DNA from: Ursus arctos
Lineage: Eukaryota > Chordata > Mammalia > Carnivora > Ursidae
Reading direction: 5' to 3'
Assembly (NCBI RefSeq): GCF_023065955.2
Contig: NW_026622919.1
Span: 818,501 to 882,500, forward strand
DNA length: 64,000 bases
The notes under the pieces were generated by a model. That model was not told the origin of the DNA. It saw nothing but the letters and a program-made list of their open reading frames with translations, and did no database searches. The position numbers and the translations under genes are program-made. Positions within the stretch are counted from its first letter, which is position 1. Each line of letters opens with the position of its first letter. Of the stretch, positions 23,087 to 33,880 are shown piece by piece.

Positions 23087-25194
23087 AGAAGCCCATTTAA
23101 ACTAAGACACACATAAAGGTTGAAAATACCAGATTCCTTTAAAATGCAGGGGCAAATGCTCACAGAAGTGCGGGCGTCACTGTCACAGCGTCTGAAGGGC
23201 TGAGAGCCGGACACCGTTCGGAGGGGGTCCCGGAGATGCCAAAGGAAGCCCGGGGTGCAGGGCCACGGCTCGCACCCCGACCGTCAGGTCCCCAGATGCC
23301 CCGACAGAGGAGACATGCCAGATTCTGTGACGACTTTGTGTGTCTGATGAAGCAGACCTGAGTCAGAATTCTCCAGAGAACACACTTGCCTCTGCTGACA
23401 GAGAAATGGAAAAGAAAATGAAAAAGAGCACGGGCTCTCGGGATTGCAGCTCAGGGAGTACGGCCTCCGGGGTGACCAGAACATCCCGCGCACAAGGAAG
23501 GGGTGTTTACGACAACGACACGTGGTTTAGATGAAGAACAGAAGAGAAAAGAACCGCTAATTTGGGGCTGACGGGCGGAGCTGCTCCTGATTACTATCTT
23601 ATTGGTTATTTTATTGGCGATCGCAAACAAAACTATCCCTGCTACGTATTAATTTACTGTCCTAAGTTACTGTAATTTACTCTGGCCTGTTCGGGAGCTC
23701 ATTAGTCAGAAAGGAAAATGCCGTCTGTGGGTCAAGAAATTTCCCGCAGTCCCTCACCTCCTTTGCACGGGCCGCCCACCCCCAGAGGGAGAAGGGACTG
23801 TGGGAGGTCGCCCTGCACAGATGCCCCCCACACACGGGAAAAGGGTTGGAAACCCGATCGCCTGGTAGCCCGGTGGCTGCATTCCCTGAGCACCCGCCGT
23901 GGACAGAGCAGGCGTGCGTCCCTCTGGAAGAGCAGGACGGTGGTCGGAACAGAACACCCTTGGTTGCTGGCCCCTTGCTGAAGGAACCGTGCCGGCTGGC
24001 AGCTGCCCACCTGGACCGTGCACCCCCGGGCTTCACCACCCTCTGCGCTGCACCCCACGCCCCCGGTGGTCCCCAGGCCAGCGTGATGGTCTCCCTCAGG
24101 TTTCTCCGAGACCAAGCAACAAGCCGGCCCAGCTGCTCTCTCAGCTCTGCCCCCAGCGGCTTGTCAGCACGTCCAGGCTCAGGCTCCAGGATGTGGAGAC
24201 CACCCAGGGCGGCCGGGGTGCCCAAACCTGCCCCTGGGGCCAAGGACTGCCTGTGCTTTCCCAGGGCTCTCTGACCACCTGCCTCAGGCCTTCTGCTCAG
24301 AGCCCTCCCGCCAGGGCCCCTTCTGACCATCTGGCCTCGGGGAGCACTCCCTGTTCCCGACAGCCACCCCGTCAGCCTCAAGCCCAGTGGCCCCAGGCCT
24401 GTTTAGTCGAGCCAGGAGGGGAGGTCAGGGGTCAAATGCAAAATAAACCACCTGTGGGACTGATAGACAAGGGATGGCCAAGAGGTGTCTTTCCTGAAAT
24501 GTCCTAGAACTGAGGGTTTATCCACTCAGGCCAAGGTGGCCAAGTCCTTTTCCCAAATTGTCCCCCTGGCCACCTCCGTGGAGTCTAACTCCCACTCAAG
24601 GCTCCCTGTGCCCCCGAGGGGAGGGAGCTACGCCCACCCAGGTAGCAGCCCTCAGCTGGGCTGGGCGAGTCCAGGAATGCCTTGGAGCCCCCACCCCTCC
24701 GGACGGCCTTGAGGTGACCCTTCAGCCAGGAGAGCCAGGGCTGCATGCCAGGGCCCCACGACCCTCCCCTGAGAAAGGCTGGAGGTCAGAAGGGCGGCCT
24801 TCAAGGATCCCCATGTTTGCACTCAGAGCCCAGGGCCATCTCAGCCTGTCCTGCCCCCCACACCACCCCGGGCCCGGGGAGAGGCCTGGTCAGCCCGAGG
24901 GTGCCCTCAACTCCCCTCTCCCCAGTCAATGCGCCTCTCTTTCTGATGTAACAAAAAGTACCATTTATTCTTAAAGAACATGGTTCTCCCTGTTGCCTGG
25001 AGTACATGTCCATCGCAGACATTTTGGAGGACAATGAAAAAGTACAAGAAACTGCAAAAACCCGTAGTTCCCTGCCTCACAGTTAATTTCTGACGGCATT
25101 TCACATCTTTCTAGCTTTTCTGGAAATATATGTTTGTGTGTTTGTTTATTTATGCATTTTTATGTGTGTGTGTGTTTTCAAAATGAAATTGGGG

Positions 25195-25411
25195 CGGGGC
25201 GCCAGGGTGGCCCTGTCCGTGGAGTGCCTGCTCTTGATTTAGACTCAGGTCATGATCTTGGGGTCGTGGGATCAAGTCCCACGTTGGGCTCCACGCTCAG
25301 TGAGGGGTCTGCCCGAGAGTCTCTGTCTCCTCCTCCCTCTGCCTCTGCCCCTCCTCCCACTCCTGCTCTCTTCCTCTCTCACGAATGAATGAATGAATGA
25401 ATGAATGAAAT
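25195..25411 (+). mobile_element. SINEC with (GAAT)n tail
   Basis: A diverged head (gcgccagggtggccctgtcc), B-box-like gggatcaagtccc, a long CT tract and an expanded gaatgaat tail are recognisable. Confidence 0.85.
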
Positions 25412-27611
25412 GAAATGGCCTGAAATCGGGCCAGTGCTGTCTGCACGGTCTGGGTCTGGCCCCTGGGGCTGCCGACCCCAGCACCACCGCTGGACACACC
25501 CTGGCTTCCACACCAGATACTCGTGCATCGTTCTTGCAGCCGATGTCGGGACCCTGTTTCTCCCCAGACGTGGGTGGTGCAAGAGGTGCCTCTCCAAGTC
25601 ATGGCCGGTGGGTCTCTGGTGAAGTCTCCAGCCCCCTCCCCCTCCAGCGGCATGCCCTGGGGCCCTCCCCGTGGACCCCCCCTCAAGGAGACCCTGGAGA
25701 AGGTCTGTGTCTGTGGTCCCCAACTAAGGAGTTTCCCTTTGTCAGAACCGCTCATCCAGAGATGCTTCTCACAACCTCCCTTGTCTTCCCACGGGGCTCG
25801 TGGGGGAGGGGGGCTCCCGAGAAGGGCTTTGGGTCCAAAGGAGCCGCTGTCCCTCATCCTGGCCCGAGGACCTCGGGGACACTGGCCCTGCCCTGCCTTC
25901 TGGTTACTTTGGGGTTAGAGTCTCCCCAGGGAAGTGTCCTAATTCTGGGGTAATTCTAGGAATCGGAGGCCAGCAGCTGAAGGGGGAGGATGGGGTGCAG
26001 ATGTGGGGGTTCCTTGAGCGGGTCTGGGGACTCAGGGCTGGCAGAGACTCTGAAAGGCTCTGATCAGCATGTGTTTGGAAATCCCCGCATTATCTAATCC
26101 CACATGCTGGTCCTGCCGGACTTCCTGGGGTTGGGTGTGGGTTAGGGCAAGTGTCCCCGGACTGCCCCTGCTCAGCCCTCCACAAAAGTCAGCCAAGTAA
26201 ACAGCCGATTAGAGGGAGGGTCCATGGTGTTGGAACAGAGCAGTTAAAGACACCAACAAATACTGAGGACATCAAAAGAGATGCTGTGCTGTCAGAGGGC
26301 CGTGACTTGCAGGGTGAGGGTCCCAAGGTGCAGGTCTGATCGCCCCGCTCTGCACCACCTACACCCTGGCAGGGCTCACGGAGGGCTCCCTCGGGGTCTG
26401 GGGGCACAGGGGAAGGCTGGGCTGGCTCAGGGCTGGGCCGGACTCGCACTCCCGCCTTCCCCAGGGGCCCGTGCCTGCCTCCTGTAGCCCCCACACCCCA
26501 CAGGTCAGGCCGGGAGTGGTGGGGTGAATGCTCACTCCTGCACGCCCAGCTGCCCCCAGTCTGGGACAGGATGCCCGCGCTGAGCTCAGAGGGACTGGAA
26601 CAAGGGGCATCTTGCTATTTGGGGACCAGCTGGAGGCCAAGCAGGGGGCAACAGCTGGACAGGGTAGGGGGCCCTTTGTGCCCTGAGAACAGCAGGATTG
26701 ACTTGACCTTCCCACAGTGGTGGAGACCACAGCCCAGAGTGGGGGAGGGGCTGAGGAGATGGGGGAGGGGGGGTCCTTGCGGGGCACAGGATGGTCAGAG
26801 CCACAAGCGGGCCTCTCACAAGATGGCCCAGGAACTCCCTCAGGGCACACAGGGGACGGAGCCCACCAACCCTGTCATTGCCGCCCATGGCAAGAATTGC
26901 GATCCCTATGCACGTAAGTACCAGAAGGTTCCCTCCAGTGCTGGCATCACAGGTGATTTGGGGCGTTCTTACCTATGCTTTGTAAATGTTCTATAATGAA
27001 CACCTTGTCTTAACTGGGGGGAGACAGTGTTTTAATTCCTAAAATCACCCGAGGGTGGCCAGCTGGTACTGGTGAGCCCGCCCCTCCTCCGCACCCCTTC
27101 CAGGCAGAGCCGCCGCCCCAGCTCCATTCCTGGCGCCACCTCAGGGGAGGAACATCCCTTCCCCAGAAGGGAAGGACGTGGGGAAGTCAGGATCTCGTCC
27201 CTGGTCCAGTCGGCTGTGGCCCAGCTGTGGCTGTGTGGGTGTCTGCCCGAGGCCCAGCCGTGGCCCGACCTGGACAGTGAGGCCCTTCAGGGTCTCCCAT
27301 CCGGGACCCGCGGCCGCTGATGGGGCCCCAAACACCTGCGCTCACCCTTCCCTTGGATCGCACGCATCTGAAGGGCTCACAGCAGGGGGGGGGGGACCCA
27401 GGGAGGGGAGAGGACAGACGTGTGAGGCCTCGTCCTGCAGCGCACACGCATTCCCTAAAGCAGCAACAAAAACGCCCCCAAATTTAGTAAGAAATGTGAA
27501 CTGGTTATACAAATTATGTCATAATCTGAAGAAAATAAAAGAGGATTCAGATAAACAGAAAAGTGTAGCTTGGCCTTGGCTGGAAGGATCCATATTAAAA
27601 ACAGGATATTT

Positions 27612-27797
27612 CCAGGGTCCCTGGGTGGCTCAGTGGGTTAAGCATCTGCCTTCGGCTTGGGTCATATCTCAGGGTCCTGGGATCAAGTCCCACATGGGGC
27701 TCCCTGCTCAGCAGGGAGCCTGCTTCTCCCTCTCCCTCTCCCTCTCCCCCTGTTGTGCTCTCTCTCTCTCTCAAATAAATAAAAATCTTTTAAAAAA
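27612..27797 (+). mobile_element. SINEC
   Basis: Head gggtccctgggtggctcagt, B box gggatcaagtccc, CT-rich tract with (CTCCCT)n, AATAAA-bearing tail. Confidence 0.95.
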
Positions 27798-28139
27798 ATG
27801 TGAGTCTTTCTAAAATGAAACTATAAAAACGAAAAAATCTCATGGGGGCTCAGAACAAAAATAAACAGATGTTTGAGAAAAGAGATTTCAGAAGAAAAAC
27901 AACACGCCGAGTTGTGGATTCCACCAGAAGCAGAAACAGTATGCGAGTCAAGAATTTACAATCAGTCTTATATTTTATAACTTCAGGATTTTCTAAAGCA
28001 GGTACATTAGATTACGTTACATGAACGAGAGCAAGACGACGAAGAACGAAGCAACAATCTTGGGTAAGAAGAAGAAGGGGACAGAGAGCAGCCCAGGGGT
28101 GCTGAGGGGTGAGGCAGCCATTGATAAAAGTGAGGTATC

Positions 28140-28262
28140 GGGGCGCCTGGGTGGCTCAGTCGGTGAAGCGTCTGCCTTCCGCTCAGGATGTGATCCCAGG
28201 GCCCGGGGATCGAGCCCCAGGGCGGGCTTCCTGCTCGGCAGCTCAGAACATCTGCTGACCTG
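28140..28262 (+). mobile_element. SINEC, 3'-truncated
   Basis: An intact head (gggcgcctgggtggctcagt) and B-box region (gggatcgagcccc) end abruptly near 28240-28262 without CT tract or tail. Confidence 0.85.
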
Positions 28263-28482
28263 TGTTTTCAGTTCGATACGAAATCATAACTGAAACCACG
28301 AATTCCAGGAAACCAAAGAAAGAAAATGAAACCCCACATATCGTATGATGCGGCAGAAGTTGTGATCCGAGGAAATGGAGGGGATAGGACATCCTACAGA
28401 GAAGGAGAAAGGGGAAAACGAAGGAGCCGAGTGCCGGTCTGCAAGCCAGATCACAGGACTGTATGAAAATGGAGAGGATACG

Positions 28483-28640
28483 GGGGTGTCTGGGGGGCTC
28501 AGTCCGTTGAGCGTCTGACTCTTGATCTCAGCTCAGGTCGTGATCTCAGGGTCGTGAGTTCCAGCCTGGCATTGGGCTCTGGAGCCTGCTGGGCATGGAG
28601 CCTGCTTGAAAAATTAATAAATAAAAATATTTTAAAAGGA
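28483..28640 (+). mobile_element. SINEC, short form
   Basis: Head gggtgtctggggggctcagt, tgagttccagcctggcattg and an A-rich tail at 28607-28640. Confidence 0.9.
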
Positions 28641-29989
28641 GAAATGGGAAGGATACACACGTGGGATATGTGTGAGTGTTTGTACACACACAGAACGTTT
28701 CTGGAAAGTCGTGAGGACGTGTCCACAAGCATCACCTCTGGAAAACGAAGCAAGAGTCGCCATGAGACACACCAGCTCCTTGCATTGTTCCTTCCTGGAA
28801 CGTTTGAGTGGTTTTGTAAGGTTTCTGTACTTCCAAAGTAAACAAACTTGTTTCACTTTCAAGATGCGTAAGTGCTTTACCTGGGTACACGTTTACACCC
28901 AGCTCCCCAGGCAGCTCATCGCAGCCCTCAGCTGACGCTCAAGGTCCCTCACCGTGTGGGACCCTCCTTCCCTCCCACCGGAACAGGCCCATGCCTCCGG
29001 GACTTGGCGGCCTCCAGCCGCTACCCAGGAGCCCCTGCTGAGTTGAGGGACCCCGGGCAATGCTGGATGTGATGGGAAGGAAGGGCTGACTTGGGAGGTG
29101 GCCTCAGGGACAAGCCCCTCCTCCAGGCCCAGGAGCAGTGCTGGGGGGTTTGCGGGAGCAGGCGCAGAAGACTGGGCAGGGGCATTTAGGTCCCAGGCTG
29201 GGGGGTCATTTGTGGGGCCTCCCTCAAGAGCTTCGTTGGCCTCCAGGTCGGGGCAGGGGCTTCTGGCCTCTGTACCCCTCCATGGAGGTGCCATCTGCCT
29301 GTGAGGATGACCAGCCCTGAGCTTTCTCTGCCCACCAGGCAAAGGTTACTCCTTCGGAACATATCCCTGGCCCAGGTGTAAGCTCCCAGGACAGGGACTG
29401 TCTGCAGGCCAGATGCACACACCAGCCCCTCTGTGAGGAGGAAGCTGTCGCTCGCGGAGTTTGAGCGCATTGGTCAGTGGCAATGAGTGGATGAAGGGCC
29501 AGCGACCACCTCTGGGTCTGTATTCGCTGAAGCTGGCCCCAGGCTGGCCGGCCTCAGAAAGCTGGGCCAGGGTCCAGGACAGCACAAAGAACAAACACCT
29601 GGACACCAGCAAAACTTCCGCATGCACCTCTGTTCCCACTTCCAAGACTTACGGAGAAACTTTATCTTAGTGATTCTTGGAATAACCACCAAAACCATGT
29701 GTAGGGGAGAAATGAACAAATCCCCACTTCCAAAGGTTCTCTTTGGGACTGACCTCACACAGGTGCACCTCCGGGACACCTGAGCTTGCCCAGGTTGAGT
29801 CTCCCCACCCGCAGCAGGACCCTCAGTGGGGAGAAGCTGGAGGAGGGCCTCCTTCTGGCCGAGGGCTAATAAAGAGCAGTTTGACCTTCTAACGGTGAGC
29901 CCCGCTCCTGCTCATTCCTGCCTGCAGCGCCAGGACTACCTCCAGCTGTAGTCTGGACCCCATTTGCATTTGAGACAACTCAGCCCTCA

Positions 29990-30750
29990 CAGGCTCCTGC
30001 GGGTTCTCCGCGGGCACAGCTGGCCCCGCCCCGCGGGTGCGCCCATGCGCAGAGGGGCGGGGCACACGGGCGAGGACTGGCGGGGTCCCCTGGTCCGTGC
30101 GGGGAAGCGAGCCCACCCGCTCCGAAGGAGCATCTGGTCAGCTTTCTTGGAAAGACGCCCGCTGCTGTTTTCCTGTTTTCTTTAGAAGGAACATGTAGGG
30201 AAGTGTTTTTAAATAAAGATATAACAACTACCAAGAAAGTCAGCCATTTCTGTGAATTCAGGGCAGTTCCTAAGACTCGAGTGACTTCCCCGAACTCGGG
30301 GTTTCCTTCCTGTATCCAGGACCTGGGTGCGGATTCTGCACCCTCGTTCCCGCAGCCTCCTCCCCTGGCTCCGCCCCCGCAGCGCCAGACTTTCCTCTCC
30401 GCGCGCCGCGCAAAGACGAGCGGCAGCAGCCAGTGGCCTGGAGCAGCGGCGCGCAGGGAGCCGGGGCGCAGGTGAGGGCGCGCTCTCGGAGAGCGGGGAC
30501 GCGGGAAAGGGGCGCACGAGCCGGGGACGTGGCGGGGGTTCCACGGTCGAAGGGCTCCGTGCACTGGGGATGGAGACCCCGGAGCGCTGGGCTGACCCTC
30601 CCCCGCAGACGTGCGGCCCCGAGTGCCCCGCCGGAGTCGGTGGGCCAGGGAGTGGGGGGCGAACGGTGCGCGCCGCGGGGAGAGGAGGGGGGACAGGGGC
30701 CGCAGGTCTCAATGGGGACCTGCCTCTCCGCCGGGCACACACAGGCTGGG
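29990..30750 (+). promoter_or_regulatory. CpG island, probable SECTM1 promoter
   Basis: Dense CpG dinucleotides and GC boxes (gccccgcccc near 30025, ggggcgggg near 30055) occur together with gcgcccatgcgcag near 30038, which resembles an NRF1 site. CpG density is highest from about 30390 to 30690. A TTCnnnGAA (GAS-type, STAT-binding) string lies at 30248-30256. No TATA box was seen. It is the clearest CpG island in the window. Confidence 0.6.
30380..30471 (+). promoter_or_regulatory. SECTM1: Probable noncoding exon 1 of SECTM1
   Basis: The strong donor gcgcag/gtgagg lies at 30471/30472 inside a CpG island about 10 kb upstream of SECTM1 coding exon 2. The human SECTM1 gene spans about 13 kb with a noncoding first exon and long first intron, so position and orientation fit. 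The transcription start is not defined by sequence; 30380 is only a guess from base composition. The island could instead serve an unrelated noncoding transcript. Confidence 0.4.
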
Positions 30751-32971
30751 CTCTTGAGAGGGCAGGGAGGTGGCATCTCGGGCTCCCGCAGACTCACACT
30801 TACGTGTGTGCGCTCCCATTCGTGGGCTCACACACCCGTGATACACTCACTCATACACACCGGTACAACAGAACCGAGCGGCCTGCGACTTCCGACCCGG
30901 GAAGGGATACTGTGCCTGGGGAGCAGGGAGAGGAGCCTGCTTCCCCGAGAGAAGTTCTTAGCTGCCCTTTTCACGCTCCTGTCGCCGTTCGGTTTGGCAG
31001 CCGTCGTCTCGGAGTGTAATAACATCCCCACTGCTGGTTAATGATCTGCCTCAGGAAAACCGCTCTCCGGGCCTGTGGGTAGAGAAGCCAGAGCTCCTGG
31101 GAAGCCCTCCCGTCCCCCAGGATTGTGACAGTGGGGGTGGGGGCGGATGTGCTTTTGGCCCCAGGGGCCAGGGGTGGGGGCTCACAGGGCTGGCAGTGGG
31201 GAAGAGAGTTCTTGGAGCAGGCGGCTGGTGAGCCCAGGGGGTGACTGCCAGGCAGAGGGGAGACGGGAAGTACTTGCCCACCCAGCACCCAGGCCTGGAG
31301 GACTTTACTGCCCAGCTGGGGACCCCTCCCAGTCCCAGCAGCAGGGACCATGACGCCACCGGGCTGGGGCGTTCCCTCCACTGCAGCTCAGGTGGGGGGC
31401 CACAGCTTTGCAGGGTGCAGCTGTCTCTGGGAGGTGGTCACCTCCCTTACCGTGCTGGTGAGAGGCTGGCCAGCTCAGCCTCGTGCACAGGCTTTTGGTG
31501 TAAAGCCTGAAGCCCCTGCCGCAGGGGAGAAAGTGGCACCAGCCACTCCACGGCGCTGTGGGAGTGGAGGACCGCCACGCACCCGGCTGGCCTGAGCCAG
31601 GCTTCCGCAAGACTGGCTCTCTCAGTTTTCCCTTTTCCCAAACCAGGACAAGCTGCTGGCAGCAGCCTGCACTTTCCAGATCATGTCACTGACTCCCAAG
31701 TGTGACTCGCCCCAGAACCCGTGAGTTATCCTTGGTCAGGGACCCACAAACGCCAGCTGTATCGCTCCCATCCCGGTAGCCAGACGCTGGTCCTGGGGTG
31801 ATAATTGGAGAGAAAACTGCACTGGCGTTTCGTTTCGCCCTCCAGCTTGCGGCCCGCACTCGGCCCTCCCGCTCCGCATCACGCTTCTGTCTTCTTGCCT
31901 GTCCCTTTCCCCGTCATGTCACGGTCTCCCTCCCTCTGGTTTTTCTCTCCGTTGCTGTGTTGCGGGCAAGTGAGAGGGTTCAGGCATGGGGAGTGGAGCC
32001 GCCACAGTTAAAAACATTTGATTTTGAAAAATGAATCATTCTTCACATGTATGTCCCCAGTATTGCTCAGAACACGTACGACAAGTCTGACACTCAAGTG
32101 TGACTGGGCGTCTGTATTGTGCCTGCGAAGCCCAGAGAGGCTGGTTCACCGGAGTGAATTTTCTCCTGATAAATTCCCCCGGAACAACCGAACACCTGGG
32201 CTTGGCTGCTCTTGAATCTGACGCTGGACGACCACAGAGGGTTGGGTAGGCCAGGGGCTGGCAGCAGGTGGACACGGCCACCACTGGGCAGGAGGAGCTT
32301 GGCTCAGTACCTGCAGCTGCCCTCAGGGGCCTCCAGGACCCAGTCACTGAGGTCTGGAGGCCCAGCTGGCCTCCCCAGCAGTGAGTGTTGCTGGCCAGGG
32401 GTCCGGCTCTCGTGCTGGGTAAGGGCTGATATCCAGAGATGGCCAGGACCGGGCTCTGCTTCTCACACACAAATGAACGGACAGAGCCGGCACGCCAGGG
32501 GCAGGAGTTAGAGATAGCATTCCTGGGACGTCTGCTGCCTTGGGCTCCGTGCCCAGAGAGTGGCCGCCTGTGACTCGTGGCCGGAAGCGTGGAGTCCCTG
32601 GAAGCACATCCAGACTGGACTCAGACGGCCTCCCGACCTCCCAGTAAAGATGGGATTCCCAGAGCTGGGCGCAGGAATCCAGGAGAGGTAGGACAGTGCC
32701 GTGAACAGCGAGGGCGAACCCCGCCTGGCTCCCTGCCCTGCCCTCTGATCTCTGGACTGTTCCAAGGGCACCAGCTAAGCCGGGGACTGTCCTCACAGAT
32801 AAGCCTGGCATTCAACATTGCATCCATGCCTCTGGCCAGCTGAGATCTATGCCCAGGTCCAAAGGGAGGACCACTAGTCCATGGTAAAAGCCAGGTGGAG
32901 CCCAAGACAGCTGAGGGAGCCCAGAAGGGCTCAGGGTGACAGGATGTACAAGAGGACATTGGAAGTTTCCT

Positions 32972-33762
32972 AATCTCCAGTCCATATCCCCCATCTCTAG
33001 TCCGGATCCCCCTCTCTAGTCCGGACCCCCTCTCTAGTCCGGATCCCCCTCTCTAGTCCGGACCCCCTCTCTAGTCCGGATCCCCCATCTCTAGTCCGGA
33101 TCCCCCTCTCTAGTCCGGATCCCCCTCTCTAGTCTGGATCCCCCATCTCTAGTCCACATCCCCCTCTCTAGTCCGGATCCCCCTCTCTAGTCCAGATCCC
33201 CCATCTCTAGTCCGGATCCCCCATCTCTAGTCCGGATCCCCCTCTCTAGTCCGGATCCCCCTCTCTAGTCCGGATACCCCATCTCTAGTCCGGATCGCCC
33301 TCTCTAGTCCGGATCCCCCTCTCTAGTCCGGACCCCCCTCTCTAGTCCACATCCTCCATCTCTAGTCCGGATCCCCCTCTCTAGTCCAGATCCCCCATCT
33401 CTAGTCCAGATCCCCTTCTCTAGTCCAGATCCCCCATCTTTAGGCTGGATCCCCCTCTCTAGTCCACATCCCCCTCTCTAGTCCGGATCCCCCTCTCTAG
33501 TCCGGATCCCCCTCTCTAGTCCACATCCCCCATCTCTAATCCGGATCCCCCATCTCTAGTCCGGACCACCCTCTCTAGTCCACATCCTCCATCTCTAGTC
33601 CACATCCTCCATCTCTAGTCCGGATCCCCCTCTCTAGTCCGGATCCCCCATCTCTAGTCTGGATCCCCCTCTCTAGTTCAGATCCCCCATCTCTAGTCCA
33701 GATCCCCTTCTCTAGTCCGGATCCCCCATCTTTAGGCTGGATCTCCCTCTCTAGTCCAGTTC
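32972..33762. repeat. 19-20-bp minisatellite (about 40 units)
   Basis: The unit is ctctctagtccggatcccc or ccatctctagtccggatccc; 19- and 20-base forms intermingle, with variants gtccacatcc, gtccagatcc and gtctggatcc. A block containing the rare variant catctttaggctggat occurs twice about 293 bases apart, showing higher-order duplication. It lies in the presumed SECTM1 intron 1. Confidence 0.95.
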
Positions 33763-33769
33763 CTTTTCT

Positions 33770-33880
33770 TTTTAACTTTTTTTTTTTTTTAAATAGGCTC
33801 CACACCCAATGTGGGGCTTGAACTCATGGCCCTGAGATTGCATGCTCTACTGACTGCCACCTAGCGCCACAGGGGCTGTG
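33770..33880 (-). mobile_element. SINEC, minus strand
   Basis: On the + strand a T-rich tail is followed by ggctccacacccaatgtggg, gcttgaactcatg and cacctagcgccacaggggct, the reverse of a short SINEC. It directly abuts the right end of the 19-20-bp minisatellite. Confidence 0.85.

Larger units (their letters stand above)
23087..29985. other. Intergenic with SINEs, no gene seen
   Basis: SINEs and an old L1-like patch are listed separately. The remaining sequence shows no recognisable exons. An AATAAA at 29868-29873 lies just before the CpG island without an identified upstream gene. Confidence 0.55.
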
